Assembly (NCBI RefSeq): GCF_005887095.1
Contig: NZ_PNCI01000029.1
Coordinates: forward strand, 1-64,000
DNA length: 64,000 nucleotides
Source of the DNA: Pseudoalteromonas rubra
GTDB lineage: Bacteria; Pseudomonadota; Gammaproteobacteria; Enterobacterales; Alteromonadaceae
Direction of reading: 5' to 3'
The notes below the pieces were generated by a model. The model was not told where the DNA came from. It saw only the letters and a program-made list of their open reading frames with translations, and ran no database searches. Positions 56,758-64,000 of the stretch are shown here, piece by piece; positions within the stretch are counted from its first letter, which is position 1, and every line of letters starts with the position of its first letter. The translations under genes were made by a program, and so were the position numbers.

Positions 56758-58737
56758 TTACTCATCAAACGGGGTATAACCGTCTTCCCGACTATGACCG
56801 TTTTCATGGGCCATATGAGCAGGGCGCCCTTTACTGCCACGGCCGTTATTACTCAATTTAAAGTAACCGACGGTAGAGCGAATATCCCCGGTCTGGTCCT
56901 GAACCATTTTAGCGGTTGAGGCGAGCTCTTCTGAGGCGGAGGCATTTTGCTGGGCAATTTCATCAAGCTGGGCAACGGTGCGGTTGATTTCAGCAACACT
57001 GGTGCTTTGCTCGGTTGAGGCGGCGGTGATCTCTTGTACCAGATCGGCGGTTTTGCCGATGTTAGGCACCATTCTGTCGAGCATAGCACCGGCATGTTGG
57101 GCGATTTTAACACTGTTGTCGGCCAGTGTACTGATGTCCTGTGCGGCAACCTGAGAGCGTTCTGCCAGTTTTCTCACTTCATCTGCTACCACGGCAAAGC
57201 CTTTACCATGTTCACCGGCTCTGGCGGCCTCAATGGCAGCGTTCAGTGCCAGCAGGTTGGTTTTATAAGCAATGTCTTCGATAATACCAATTTTTTCGGC
57301 AATCTGTGTCATGGCCTGAACCGTGTCTTTTACCGCCTGGCCGCCATCGTTTGCTTCACTGCTGGACTGCTTGGCAATGTCATTGGTCATTTTCGAGTTC
57401 TCCGTATTCATCGAGATAGAAGAGCTCATTTGCTCCAGTGATGCGGAGGTTTCCTCAACGCTGGCAGCAAGCTGATTCGAGGTGGAGCTGAGCATACGGG
57501 AGGTGGTGCTGACTTCGTTGGTGCTGTGGGCGATGGACTCAACGGACTCCTGAATATCTAATAAAATGTTTTGCAGTCGCTCAATGAAGCCGTTAAAACT
57601 TTGTGCCGTCTGTCCTATTTCGTCATTGCCAAAATCCGGGATACGGCGGGTCAGGTCGCCTTCTCCTGAGCGCAGGTCCTCCGCGGCATCCGCGAGTGCA
57701 TTAATAGGGAGCACAATCCCGCGGATCAAGAAGGCGGCGGTGGCGATAGCAAGCACAATGGCGACTATCAGCAAGCCCCACACCAGCTGGATACTGTCAC
57801 GAGCGGCAGACATCAGGTCATTGAGAGAGGTGGTGCTTTCAGCAATGGCTTCGTTGGAGATCTTTTCCAGTATTTCCTCTATTTTACTGAAAATATCATG
57901 CTCGAGCCGGTCAACATCTTTAGACGCCTGGATTTTCTGTCTGGGGTCGTACATCGCGAAAATCTCTTTACCGCCGTTATAGAGCCCCAGATACATGCGT
58001 TCGATATCACCAATGGCTTTTATTTCCAGTGGTTTTCTCTCGAGCGGTTTGAGTTCTGCCAGAAAGTTGGAAAAGGTCCGTGCGTCTTTTTCGAACGCGG
58101 CGGTGGCACCCACTCGTCCCCGCATGTAGGCATTCAGCGAGCTCATCATGTCGCCTTGCTCGTCTATCAGCTCCAGGTAATAGCGTACGCCGGGTAAATC
58201 ATCGTTAACCACTTCAGCAAAGTCACCGCTGCTGCCGGCATCAGCCACTTCTGCCTCTTTCTGTGAATCGAGCAGGCTTTCCAGTGGCTCTGCGAATTCG
58301 CGGTTGAGGTACTCATACTTTTCGACTGCTTTTTCCTCCTGAAGGGGATCAAAGCGATCAAAGATCAGTTCCTGGTTTTCGCTTGCATAACGGCGCACCA
58401 AATCCTCCAGTTGACGAATGTAGCTGGTATCAACAGAGTTGAGCCGTTTAAGGTCTTCCAGATAGTTTGTAAACTCACTGTAATTAGACAAAAAGTCTGC
58501 TTTTTCATCGGCTTCACCGGCAATGTATTCCAGCACATTGCTGTTCATGTCGCCAAGTTCATCGAGCATATTCAGTGCATAGATGGCTTCGGGGATGTCG
58601 GTTTGACCCACATCGGTGGCAAATCCTTCGATACGACCATTTTTCATTTGCACAGACACGGCAATCACCAACAGCAGCAGCCCCATGGTAAACATGGCCA
58701 GAATGATTTTGTTTTTGATGGTCAGATTCTTAAACAT
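56758..58737 (-). CDS. Methyl-accepting chemotaxis protein with duplicated helical sensor
   Basis: 659 residues. TM1 at about 10-29, then a helical periplasmic domain with an internal duplication: [17 protein letters not shown] near residue 53 and [16 protein letters not shown] near residue 190, which suits a helical bimodular (HBM-like) sensor. TM2 about 320-340, HAMP, then the signalling domain with [18 protein letters not shown] and [13 protein letters not shown]. Encoded inside the che operon, so it is a likely dedicated receptor of this array. No CheR-tethering pentapeptide at the C-terminus. Ligand unknown. Confidence 0.88.
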   Translation of the reverse strand: MFKNLTIKNKIILAMFTMGLLLLVIAVSVQMKNGRIEGFATDVGQTDIPEAIYALNMLDELGDMNSNVLEYIAGEADEKADFLSNYSEFTNYLEDLKRLNSVDTSYIRQLEDLVRRYASENQELIFDRFDPLQEEKAVEKYEYLNREFAEPLESLLDSQKEAEVADAGSSGDFAEVVNDDLPGVRYYLELIDEQGDMMSSLNAYMRGRVGATAAFEKDARTFSNFLAELKPLERKPLEIKAIGDIERMYLGLYNGGKEIFAMYDPRQKIQASKDVDRLEHDIFSKIEEILEKISNEAIAESTTSLNDLMSAARDSIQLVWGLLIVAIVLAIATAAFLIRGIVLPINALADAAEDLRSGEGDLTRRIPDFGNDEIGQTAQSFNGFIERLQNILLDIQESVESIAHSTNEVSTTSRMLSSTSNQLAASVEETSASLEQMSSSISMNTENSKMTNDIAKQSSSEANDGGQAVKDTVQAMTQIAEKIGIIEDIAYKTNLLALNAAIEAARAGEHGKGFAVVADEVRKLAERSQVAAQDISTLADNSVKIAQHAGAMLDRMVPNIGKTADLVQEITAASTEQSTSVAEINRTVAQLDEIAQQNASASEELASTAKMVQDQTGDIRSTVGYFKLSNNGRGSKGRPAHMAHENGHSREDGYTPFDE

Positions 58738-58759
58738 CTTTATGCTCCGATTTATCTGA

Positions 58760-60850
58760 CTAATGCTTGAGTTCTAAGGACTCGTACATAGTAATTGCGG
58801 TGCGGATCAAGGCAGATACATCAAGAATAATGGCCACTTTGCCACTGCCGAGTATGGTAGCGCCGCTGATACATTTGAGGCCTTCGAACAGCCTCCCCAG
58901 AGGTTTTACAACAGTCTGAAACTCTCCTTGCAGCGAGTCCACGACCAGGCCAGCTCTAAGCGTGCCAAACTGGACGATGACCAGTGATTCCTTCGCGTGT
59001 TCAATTTGCTGCTCGATCCCAAACAGGGTGCGCAGACGAATAAAGGGCAGGACCTCAGTTCTGAGGTTAATGTAGTTTTTATCCTGAATATCGGATTCAG
59101 AAACCACCTCGTGTAGTTCCAGGCATTCAACCACGGTATCCAGGGGGATCACATAGTCTTCATCACCGACGGTAAACATAAATCCGTCTATGATGGATAA
59201 GGTCAGTGGCAGGCGAATGATAATCTTAGAGCCTAATCCTTTGGTGCTGTCGACTTCTACACTACCACGCAGGCTCTCAACATTGCGTTTCACCACGTCC
59301 ATGCCCACGCCACGACCGGAAATACTGGTCACTGCAGCGGCGGTAGAGAATCCGGGTTCAAAAATCAGCAGATTGATTTCTTTATCCTGTAATGAGTGTT
59401 CTTGATTGAGTAAGCCATTTTCAATGGCCCGGGTCATTATCTTGCTTTGATCCAGCCCCTGACCATCGTCCTGAATTTCGATGACGATGGAGCCAGAATC
59501 ATGGTAGGCCTTAAGCGTCAGCTGACCACATGTCGGTTTACCTGCGGCCAGTCGTTGTTCGGGTGATTCAATACCATGATCAATGGCATTACGAATAATA
59601 TGCATCAGTGGATCGCTGACTTTTTCAACAAAGGTTTTGTCCAGCTCGGTGTCGGCGCCCACAATATTGAGCTCCACCTCTTTGCCCAACTCATCGGCCA
59701 CATCGCGAACAACGCGTTTGAATTTATTAAAGGTTTCACCAATCTGGACCATACGCAGTTTTAATGAGCTGTCTCGTATGTTCTCAACCAGGCGTTCCAG
59801 CAGAGCCATGGCTTCAATCAGTGTTTCGTTACCCGTTTCGTGTGCCAGTAAATTGGTTCTGGCCCCCGTGATCACCATTTCCCCAACCTGATCGATCAAT
59901 CGATCTAGCTTCATGGCTTCAACCCGAAGCGTTTTGCTCGTGTGAAGCTTATTTTTCTTCTTACCTTTTGTCTGAGCTGGTGGCTCGGTATCGTCTGGTA
60001 TAGATGCTGGTTCCAAAGGCCGGGCCGGGAGGCGTGATTGCGTCAGTTGTGCCAAAGTGGCATGAAACTGAGCTGGGTCTGGAAAATGTTTTGCGCAATC
60101 TTCAATGGCGCTGTAGTGACACTGATCAGGTGGTAAAATCTCAACTACTGCATCATTTTTTATAAATTCGAAAATGTCCTCTATCACGCTTTTGCTCTGG
60201 CTGGTTTGAAATAACATCAAAAAGGCCAGGTAACAGGATTCAGGGTCGTAGGGTGTATCGGCATTGAGCGCAGTACAATTGGTGGCCACTTCAAGTGATT
60301 CTACTTCGTTGTTCAGAAAGTGGATAAATGGGTAAGGATCCAGACCGTTGCGCAGCACATTCTCGTTAGGCACGAAACATATAAACCAGGGTCCATCTTG
60401 CGACTGTGTTTCACTATCAGCATCTTTATTTTGCGGCGTGTCGACGTTGTCGGTAAATTCACTGAACTGCTTGGTTAACTCTGCAAGCTGGGTAAGTTGT
60501 TGTGCACTGGGCTCACTTTGGGATGCGGCCAGTTGGATCAATTCATCACATAAGTCACCGGTTTCCAGATATAAGGAAAGCAGGTCTTTGCTCATTTCCT
60601 TGTTACCAGCACGGACGTCATCCAGTACCGTCTCGGCAATGTGCGTCAGGCTCACGACGTAGTCAAAGCCAAATAATCCGGCACTGCCTTTAATGGTATG
60701 AATGGCGCGGAAGATAGCATTGATGGTCTCTTCCTGATCAGCACTGGCTTCACTGCTTTCGAGATCAAGCAAGCTGTTTTCCATCTCGGCCAGTAGCTCT
60801 TTTGACTCGTTGACAAAGGTGGTGATGGCGGCACTCAAATCAACAGACAT
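58760..60850 (-). CDS. cheA: Chemotaxis histidine kinase CheA
   Basis: 696 residues. P1 phosphotransfer domain with His51 in [10 protein letters not shown]; a P2-like segment (about 150-255, [19 protein letters not shown]); a P3 dimerisation helix pair beginning near [19 protein letters not shown]; the kinase domain with N box [15 protein letters not shown] and GRGVGMDVV; and the C-terminal CheW-like P5 domain. Phosphorylates CheY and CheB. The next gene upstream encodes a STAS protein that starts the co-transcribed block. The P2 segment resembles that in accessory chemosensory kinases, not the E. coli one, by eye. Confidence 0.95.
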   Translation of the reverse strand: MSVDLSAAITTFVNESKELLAEMENSLLDLESSEASADQEETINAIFRAIHTIKGSAGLFGFDYVVSLTHIAETVLDDVRAGNKEMSKDLLSLYLETGDLCDELIQLAASQSEPSAQQLTQLAELTKQFSEFTDNVDTPQNKDADSETQSQDGPWFICFVPNENVLRNGLDPYPFIHFLNNEVESLEVATNCTALNADTPYDPESCYLAFLMLFQTSQSKSVIEDIFEFIKNDAVVEILPPDQCHYSAIEDCAKHFPDPAQFHATLAQLTQSRLPARPLEPASIPDDTEPPAQTKGKKKNKLHTSKTLRVEAMKLDRLIDQVGEMVITGARTNLLAHETGNETLIEAMALLERLVENIRDSSLKLRMVQIGETFNKFKRVVRDVADELGKEVELNIVGADTELDKTFVEKVSDPLMHIIRNAIDHGIESPEQRLAAGKPTCGQLTLKAYHDSGSIVIEIQDDGQGLDQSKIMTRAIENGLLNQEHSLQDKEINLLIFEPGFSTAAAVTSISGRGVGMDVVKRNVESLRGSVEVDSTKGLGSKIIIRLPLTLSIIDGFMFTVGDEDYVIPLDTVVECLELHEVVSESDIQDKNYINLRTEVLPFIRLRTLFGIEQQIEHAKESLVIVQFGTLRAGLVVDSLQGEFQTVVKPLGRLFEGLKCISGATILGSGKVAIILDVSALIRTAITMYESLELKH

Positions 60851-60852
60851 AA

Positions 60853-61143
60853 CTAAGGCTCACTCTTAGTGGCGCCTGAGAGAGGCACATTTAATAAAGA
60901 CAGTCTGGCAGTGAGCAGATCGGATAAGACAAGGGTGCCTATCTGAACACCTGTGTTGCGGCAATAATTTACCAGCCAGATAGCCAGCTGGATCCCGGCG
61001 CTGTCGAGCTCTTCGATCTGGCTAAGATCCAGCGCTATCTGCTGTTTTCCTGCCAAAAAAGCGATGAGTTCCGTATGCACATCCTGTACTTCGTAGATGG
61101 TCAGCTCCGCAGGAAACTTAAAACACTCGGACATGGCTGTCAC
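60853..61143 (-). CDS. STAS-domain protein in the chemosensory operon
   Basis: 96 residues, a STAS fold with the regulatory Ser/Asp pattern ELDSAGIQL (phosphorylatable Ser after Asp in anti-sigma antagonists). It overlaps cheY by four bases with a GTG start at 61143; an ATG at 61134 is the alternative and neither has a clear Shine-Dalgarno. STAS proteins like this are found between cheY and cheA in several accessory chemosensory clusters. It may act as a phospho-switch or scaffold for the array; inference. Confidence 0.8.
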   Translation of the reverse strand: MTAMSECFKFPAELTIYEVQDVHTELIAFLAGKQQIALDLSQIEELDSAGIQLAIWLVNYCRNTGVQIGTLVLSDLLTARLSLLNVPLSGATKSEP

Positions 61144-61508
61144 ATCATCAGTAATTTAGATACGGCCTGAAGCATTTGTGCAGGCTTGAAGGGTTTGACC
61201 ATCCAGGCCTTCGCTCCGGCTTTTTTGCCTTCTTCCATCATGCTTTGCTGGTTTTCTGTGGTCAGCATAATCACAGGGGTGAACTTGTACTGTGGGAGTT
61301 GTTTAACATTTTTGACGAATTCAATGCCATTCATATTGGGCATGTTGACGTCGCTGATGATGAGATGCACCTTATTGCCGGTGAGTTTACTCAGTGCATC
61401 TTTGCCATCACACGCTTCAATCACCTGATAGCCAGCACCTGTTAGCGCAATATTTACAACTTGTCTTAACGAATCGGAATCATCCACCACTAGTATGGTT
61501 TTGCTCAT
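61140..61508 (-). CDS. cheY: Chemotaxis response regulator CheY
   Basis: 122 residues, single receiver. Acidic pocket VVDDSD, phospho-Asp in SDVNMPNMNG, Thr in LTTENQ, Lys in VKPFKP: all phosphorylation residues in place. Second gene of the block, after the MCP encoded upstream (21 bases apart). Output is unclear; with no flagellar gene in the window, it need not act on motors. Confidence 0.92.
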   Translation of the reverse strand: MSKTILVVDDSDSLRQVVNIALTGAGYQVIEACDGKDALSKLTGNKVHLIISDVNMPNMNGIEFVKNVKQLPQYKFTPVIMLTTENQQSMMEEGKKAGAKAWMVKPFKPAQMLQAVSKLLMM

Positions 61509-61529
61509 AACTTAGCCTCATGCTGTATG

Positions 61530-62669
61530 TCAGAAAAAAGTGAGATCGTCGACTGTATCGTCGCCCTTGTCATTCCTGGCATTGCCACTTTTAGCCGCCA
61601 GAATATGCCTTTGCTCTCGTGTTGCAGCTGTGCGCGATAACGCGTCACTGATCCTTTCATGATTGAATCGGGCGTTGGCACTGCTGCGACGCTGCGCGAT
61701 AAACTCATCCAATTCTCGCGTCATAATATCCAGGGCAATCGTAACGCTGTCCTGGATCTGATCGACACGGTCCTGAAATTGTAAATCAACCAGTATTTCA
61801 GAGATTTTCTGCCGATTGTCCTCATTTGAGGTTTGCAGTACCTGCGCTTGTTGCTCTACGTTTTGTGATAAGGTGAGCCAGGTATCAATCACTTCATTAA
61901 TTTGTTGCTGATATCTGTCAGTCAGGGCCTGGCGCTCTTCGAGCTCGCTTTCCATCATGGTCATAGAGCTTTGCATTGCCTGGGCAATAGTTTCGACCAT
62001 CTTATTGATCTTAACCCCTGTCTCGCCGCTTGAATTAGCAAGCGCGCGCACCTCATCAGCAACAACCGCAAAGCCACGGCCATTGTCTCCGGCACGGGCG
62101 GCTTCAATCGAGGCATTGAGTGCCAGTAAATTGGTTTGCTCAGCAATTTTAGCGACGTCAATTGACATGGCCTGTAACTCTTTACTTTGCTCTACCATGG
62201 TTTTAAAGGTTTCTGTTCTTTGTTGCTGGCTGACGTTGGACTGTTCGAGATACGCGAGGATCTGAGTAAGTTGTTCACGGCTGTGCTGCGCTGTTTGCTG
62301 CAGGCTGTTAGCGCTGCTATCGTCCAGACTGCTGAGCGTTGAGCTTATATTGCTGACAAGCTGTGAAAATTCAGCGGACATATTATCGACGGCTTGCTTG
62401 GTTTGCTCACGGGCACTGTTAATCTGATCTCTCAGCTGAGGGGTAATGGTATGGCCAAGTTGTTCAAGGCAAGTCAGGTCGCTGTGTTGTCCATCTGAAT
62501 TAGCCGATACGACAAGATCATCTGTGGGCGTTTGTGTTTGAGCTATACGATGGAGGATAAACAGCCCCAAGCCAGATAAGCCAGTCACAACCAGAGCAAA
62601 ACCCCAGCCTGCCCCATACCAGGTGATGGCAAAAATCATGAACTGAATTGCGATGGAAAGCGGAAGCAT
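61530..62669 (-). CDS. Small methyl-accepting protein with a CheZ-like C-terminal tail
   Basis: 379 residues. Two membrane helices at the N-terminus (about 2-20 and 23-40), no periplasmic sensor domain, then a signalling helical region with [33 protein letters not shown]. Past the MCP hairpin there is [17 protein letters not shown], then a tail ending [10 protein letters not shown]. That tail resembles the CheY-binding C-terminus of CheZ (E. coli VDDLLDSLGF). It leads the operon, followed by cheY. A role as both receptor and CheY-P-binding protein is possible; no cheZ gene is in the window. Confidence 0.8.
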   Translation of the reverse strand: MLPLSIAIQFMIFAITWYGAGWGFALVVTGLSGLGLFILHRIAQTQTPTDDLVVSANSDGQHSDLTCLEQLGHTITPQLRDQINSAREQTKQAVDNMSAEFSQLVSNISSTLSSLDDSSANSLQQTAQHSREQLTQILAYLEQSNVSQQQRTETFKTMVEQSKELQAMSIDVAKIAEQTNLLALNASIEAARAGDNGRGFAVVADEVRALANSSGETGVKINKMVETIAQAMQSSMTMMESELEERQALTDRYQQQINEVIDTWLTLSQNVEQQAQVLQTSNEDNRQKISEILVDLQFQDRVDQIQDSVTIALDIMTRELDEFIAQRRSSANARFNHERISDALSRTAATREQRHILAAKSGNARNDKGDDTVDDLTFF

Positions 62670-62851
62670 ATTGGCTCCACTGTGGCCACTGAAATAGTTC
62701 TTTAATACTAGTCAAGTCCATTTATTGTGCAAATGCTAATAATCACTCATCACCAAGCACAAGTCGCGCTCTGATTGAACGCCGAGGCAGCGCTTGCATC
62801 CGTTGGGCATAAGCCCTAAAGTAGGGGGAAAACGACAATGAAGTAAACAGA

Positions 62852-63283
62852 ATGAATAAACAAGATACACCATTAAGTAATGAGCAACAGCAATTGCTTG
62901 CCCAATGGCAACAGACATCTTTGCAGGCAGCACAAAAATACCTGGCAGAAAAAGGTATACTGGGTTTGAATATTCTGGCGAAAGAGTCACGTATTCTGCC
63001 GCCAATTTGTGGTATATGGAAAGTTAAAGATAATTTAGGTAAAGGGTATTGGGTGATATCAGGTAAAGTCCCCACTGACGCTATGCCAGTGAGTGGCGCA
63101 GCAGACGCTCGCGCAGCACTCAAGCACTTTTCCTATCAGTGGCAACTCAAAGCGGATAAAATCCTAGCGGCGGAGCGCCCTGAGCAAGCCCAAGCAGAAT
63201 ATGCCAACATTTTGATTAAGCATGCGCATGGTTTATACGATCTGGCAAGCAAGGATCAAATCTGGCCTAATGCAGCATCGTAA
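62852..63283 (+). CDS. DUF4826 family protein
   Basis: 143 residues, soluble, with conserved-looking GIWKVKDNLGKGYWVISG and HFSYQWQLKADK. I assign it to DUF4826 from memory of such sequences; function unknown. Divergent from the chemosensory operon (182 bases apart). Its stop overlaps the 3' end of the convergent GNAT gene by 17 bases. Confidence 0.65.
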   Translation: MNKQDTPLSNEQQQLLAQWQQTSLQAAQKYLAEKGILGLNILAKESRILPPICGIWKVKDNLGKGYWVISGKVPTDAMPVSGAADARAALKHFSYQWQLKADKILAAERPEQAQAEYANILIKHAHGLYDLASKDQIWPNAAS

Positions 63284-63725
63284 AAGGCTCGCAATTCATT
63301 TCTTTCACCGGGCATTTCATACGCTGTCTTGGAATGCCTGCCTCCATAAATACGCTGCCTTGTTTAGAAAAGCCCGACTTCAGAAACGTTGGCACTTCAT
63401 CCAGGATGCACTGCACAAACACATTCTCGTAGCCTTTCTGTTCAGCCAGAATGCTCAAAAAGCCAATTAAAGACTGGTAGGCCTCGCGATTTCGGTGCGC
63501 CCGAACAATCGCAATCCGACTTATCAAGCCATCACAGCATAGCCTGCCTGTTCCGATAGGGCACTGATTTTCGTCCCGCACCAGCACATGCTCTGCGGTT
63601 TTGTCGTGTTGATCAAATTCAACTTCTTTAGGTAGATGAAGCTCGTAAACAAAGACGCGTTCACGGATTTGGCGCAGTTGTCCCTGAGTTTTTTGCCAAC
63701 TCACTCTATCGACGTGGTAATTCAT
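63267..63725 (-). CDS. GNAT-family N-acetyltransferase
   Basis: 152 residues with GNAT-fold features: an N-terminal RERVFVYELHLPKEVEFDQHD and core VLVRDENQCPIGTGRL, IARIAIV-type beta4 (ISRIAIVRAHRNREAYQSLI) and a C-terminal GYENVFVQ / YFLKSGF segment. The acetyl-CoA loop is less canonical than R/Q-x-x-G-x-G/A (RAHRNREAY). Substrate unknown. Convergent with the DUF4826 gene and overlapping its 3' end. Confidence 0.75.
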   Translation of the reverse strand: MNYHVDRVSWQKTQGQLRQIRERVFVYELHLPKEVEFDQHDKTAEHVLVRDENQCPIGTGRLCCDGLISRIAIVRAHRNREAYQSLIGFLSILAEQKGYENVFVQCILDEVPTFLKSGFSKQGSVFMEAGIPRQRMKCPVKEMNCEPFTMLH

Positions 63726-63847
63726 GATTGCCTCGCATCAAACATCATAATCACGCCTGACCAAGGGACCAGCCTGTGCTCTTTATTATTAAGGCACCGA
63801 ACTGGTCGATGCCCTTTATTGTGTGACTAACCCTTAGATTCAGGTAA

Positions 63848-64000
63848 TTACACCCAGTCCTCAATGTAAAAGGACCCATCGTTAATAAGCGTAGTTAAAG
63901 TTTGTTTAAATTCCAAACATTCAATTGCGCTCAATAATGAGGAGATAGGAGTAGTTGCCTGATCTGTCAGCTGTTTCACCGCTGGTAAGACCTCAAGAGG
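63848..64000 (-). CDS. C-terminal end of a protein continuing beyond the window
   Basis: The minus frame is open from the window edge for 50 codons to a TAA at 63848-63850. Translation ends with INDGSFYIEDWV. The start lies outside. No recognisable domain in these 50 residues. Codon usage looks like that of the neighbouring genes, so I take it as real, but the shortness of the evidence keeps confidence modest. Confidence 0.5.
   Translation of the reverse strand, partial: PLEVLPAVKQLTDQATTPISSLLSAIECLEFKQTLTTLINDGSFYIEDWV

Overview
The window looks like chromosome of a marine gammaproteobacterium in the Alteromonadales, most likely Pseudoalteromonas. This rests on gene content and order (cco/fnr/uspE/ttcA neighbourhood, FabY-type ketoacyl synthase, M2 peptidase lipoprotein, GAPDH-ArsJ pair) and a moderate GC content judged by eye. 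No rRNA, tRNA, CRISPR array, insertion sequence or prophage was recognised. It is mostly core and niche-adaptation sequence with several accessory loci.

Layout. 1-8 kb: truncated lipoprotein, SixA-type phosphatase, a two-gene ABC exporter, an M2 dipeptidyl carboxypeptidase lipoprotein, divergent FadE-type acyl-CoA dehydrogenase, small lipoprotein. 8-15 kb: a large Ig/PKD-like lipoprotein with an RCC1-like tail, and an RND efflux pump with its adaptor. 15-21 kb: YeiW-like cysteine cluster protein, a second-type methionine aminopeptidase coupled to a ParD-like protein, a candidate small RNA, RsmF, and an arsenate-detoxification GAPDH-ArsJ pair. 21-26 kb: chemoreceptor, TtcA, UspE, FNR. 26-34 kb: complete cbb3 oxidase structural genes ccoNOQP and assembly genes ccoH-I-S plus a TauE/SafE-like membrane protein, all on the minus strand and leading into fnr; a candidate FNR box lies upstream of ccoN.

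34-40.5 kb: an unfamiliar plus-strand locus of lipoprotein, outer-membrane beta-barrel, lipoprotein. The two lipoproteins share a C-x5-C-G plus acidic-loop signature, and this is the best candidate for an undescribed system. 40.6-49 kb: GreA/GreB-like factor, GlxA-type regulator divergent from fabY, glutathione-dependent formaldehyde detoxification (adhC-fghA) with a divergent LysR regulator, and a SulP transporter. 49-52 kb: lolCDE lipoprotein-sorting operon, which fits the many lipoproteins encoded here.

52-62.7 kb: a compact minus-strand chemosensory operon in the order MCP, cheY, STAS, cheA, MCP, cheW, cheW, cheR, cheB, EAL phosphodiesterase. It joins chemotaxis-type phosphorelay with c-di-GMP turnover and has neither a cheZ nor a cheD. 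The window closes with a DUF4826 protein, a GNAT acetyltransferase and the C-terminal end of another gene. Many start codons were revised from the longest open frame using Shine-Dalgarno spacing; these are stated per gene.
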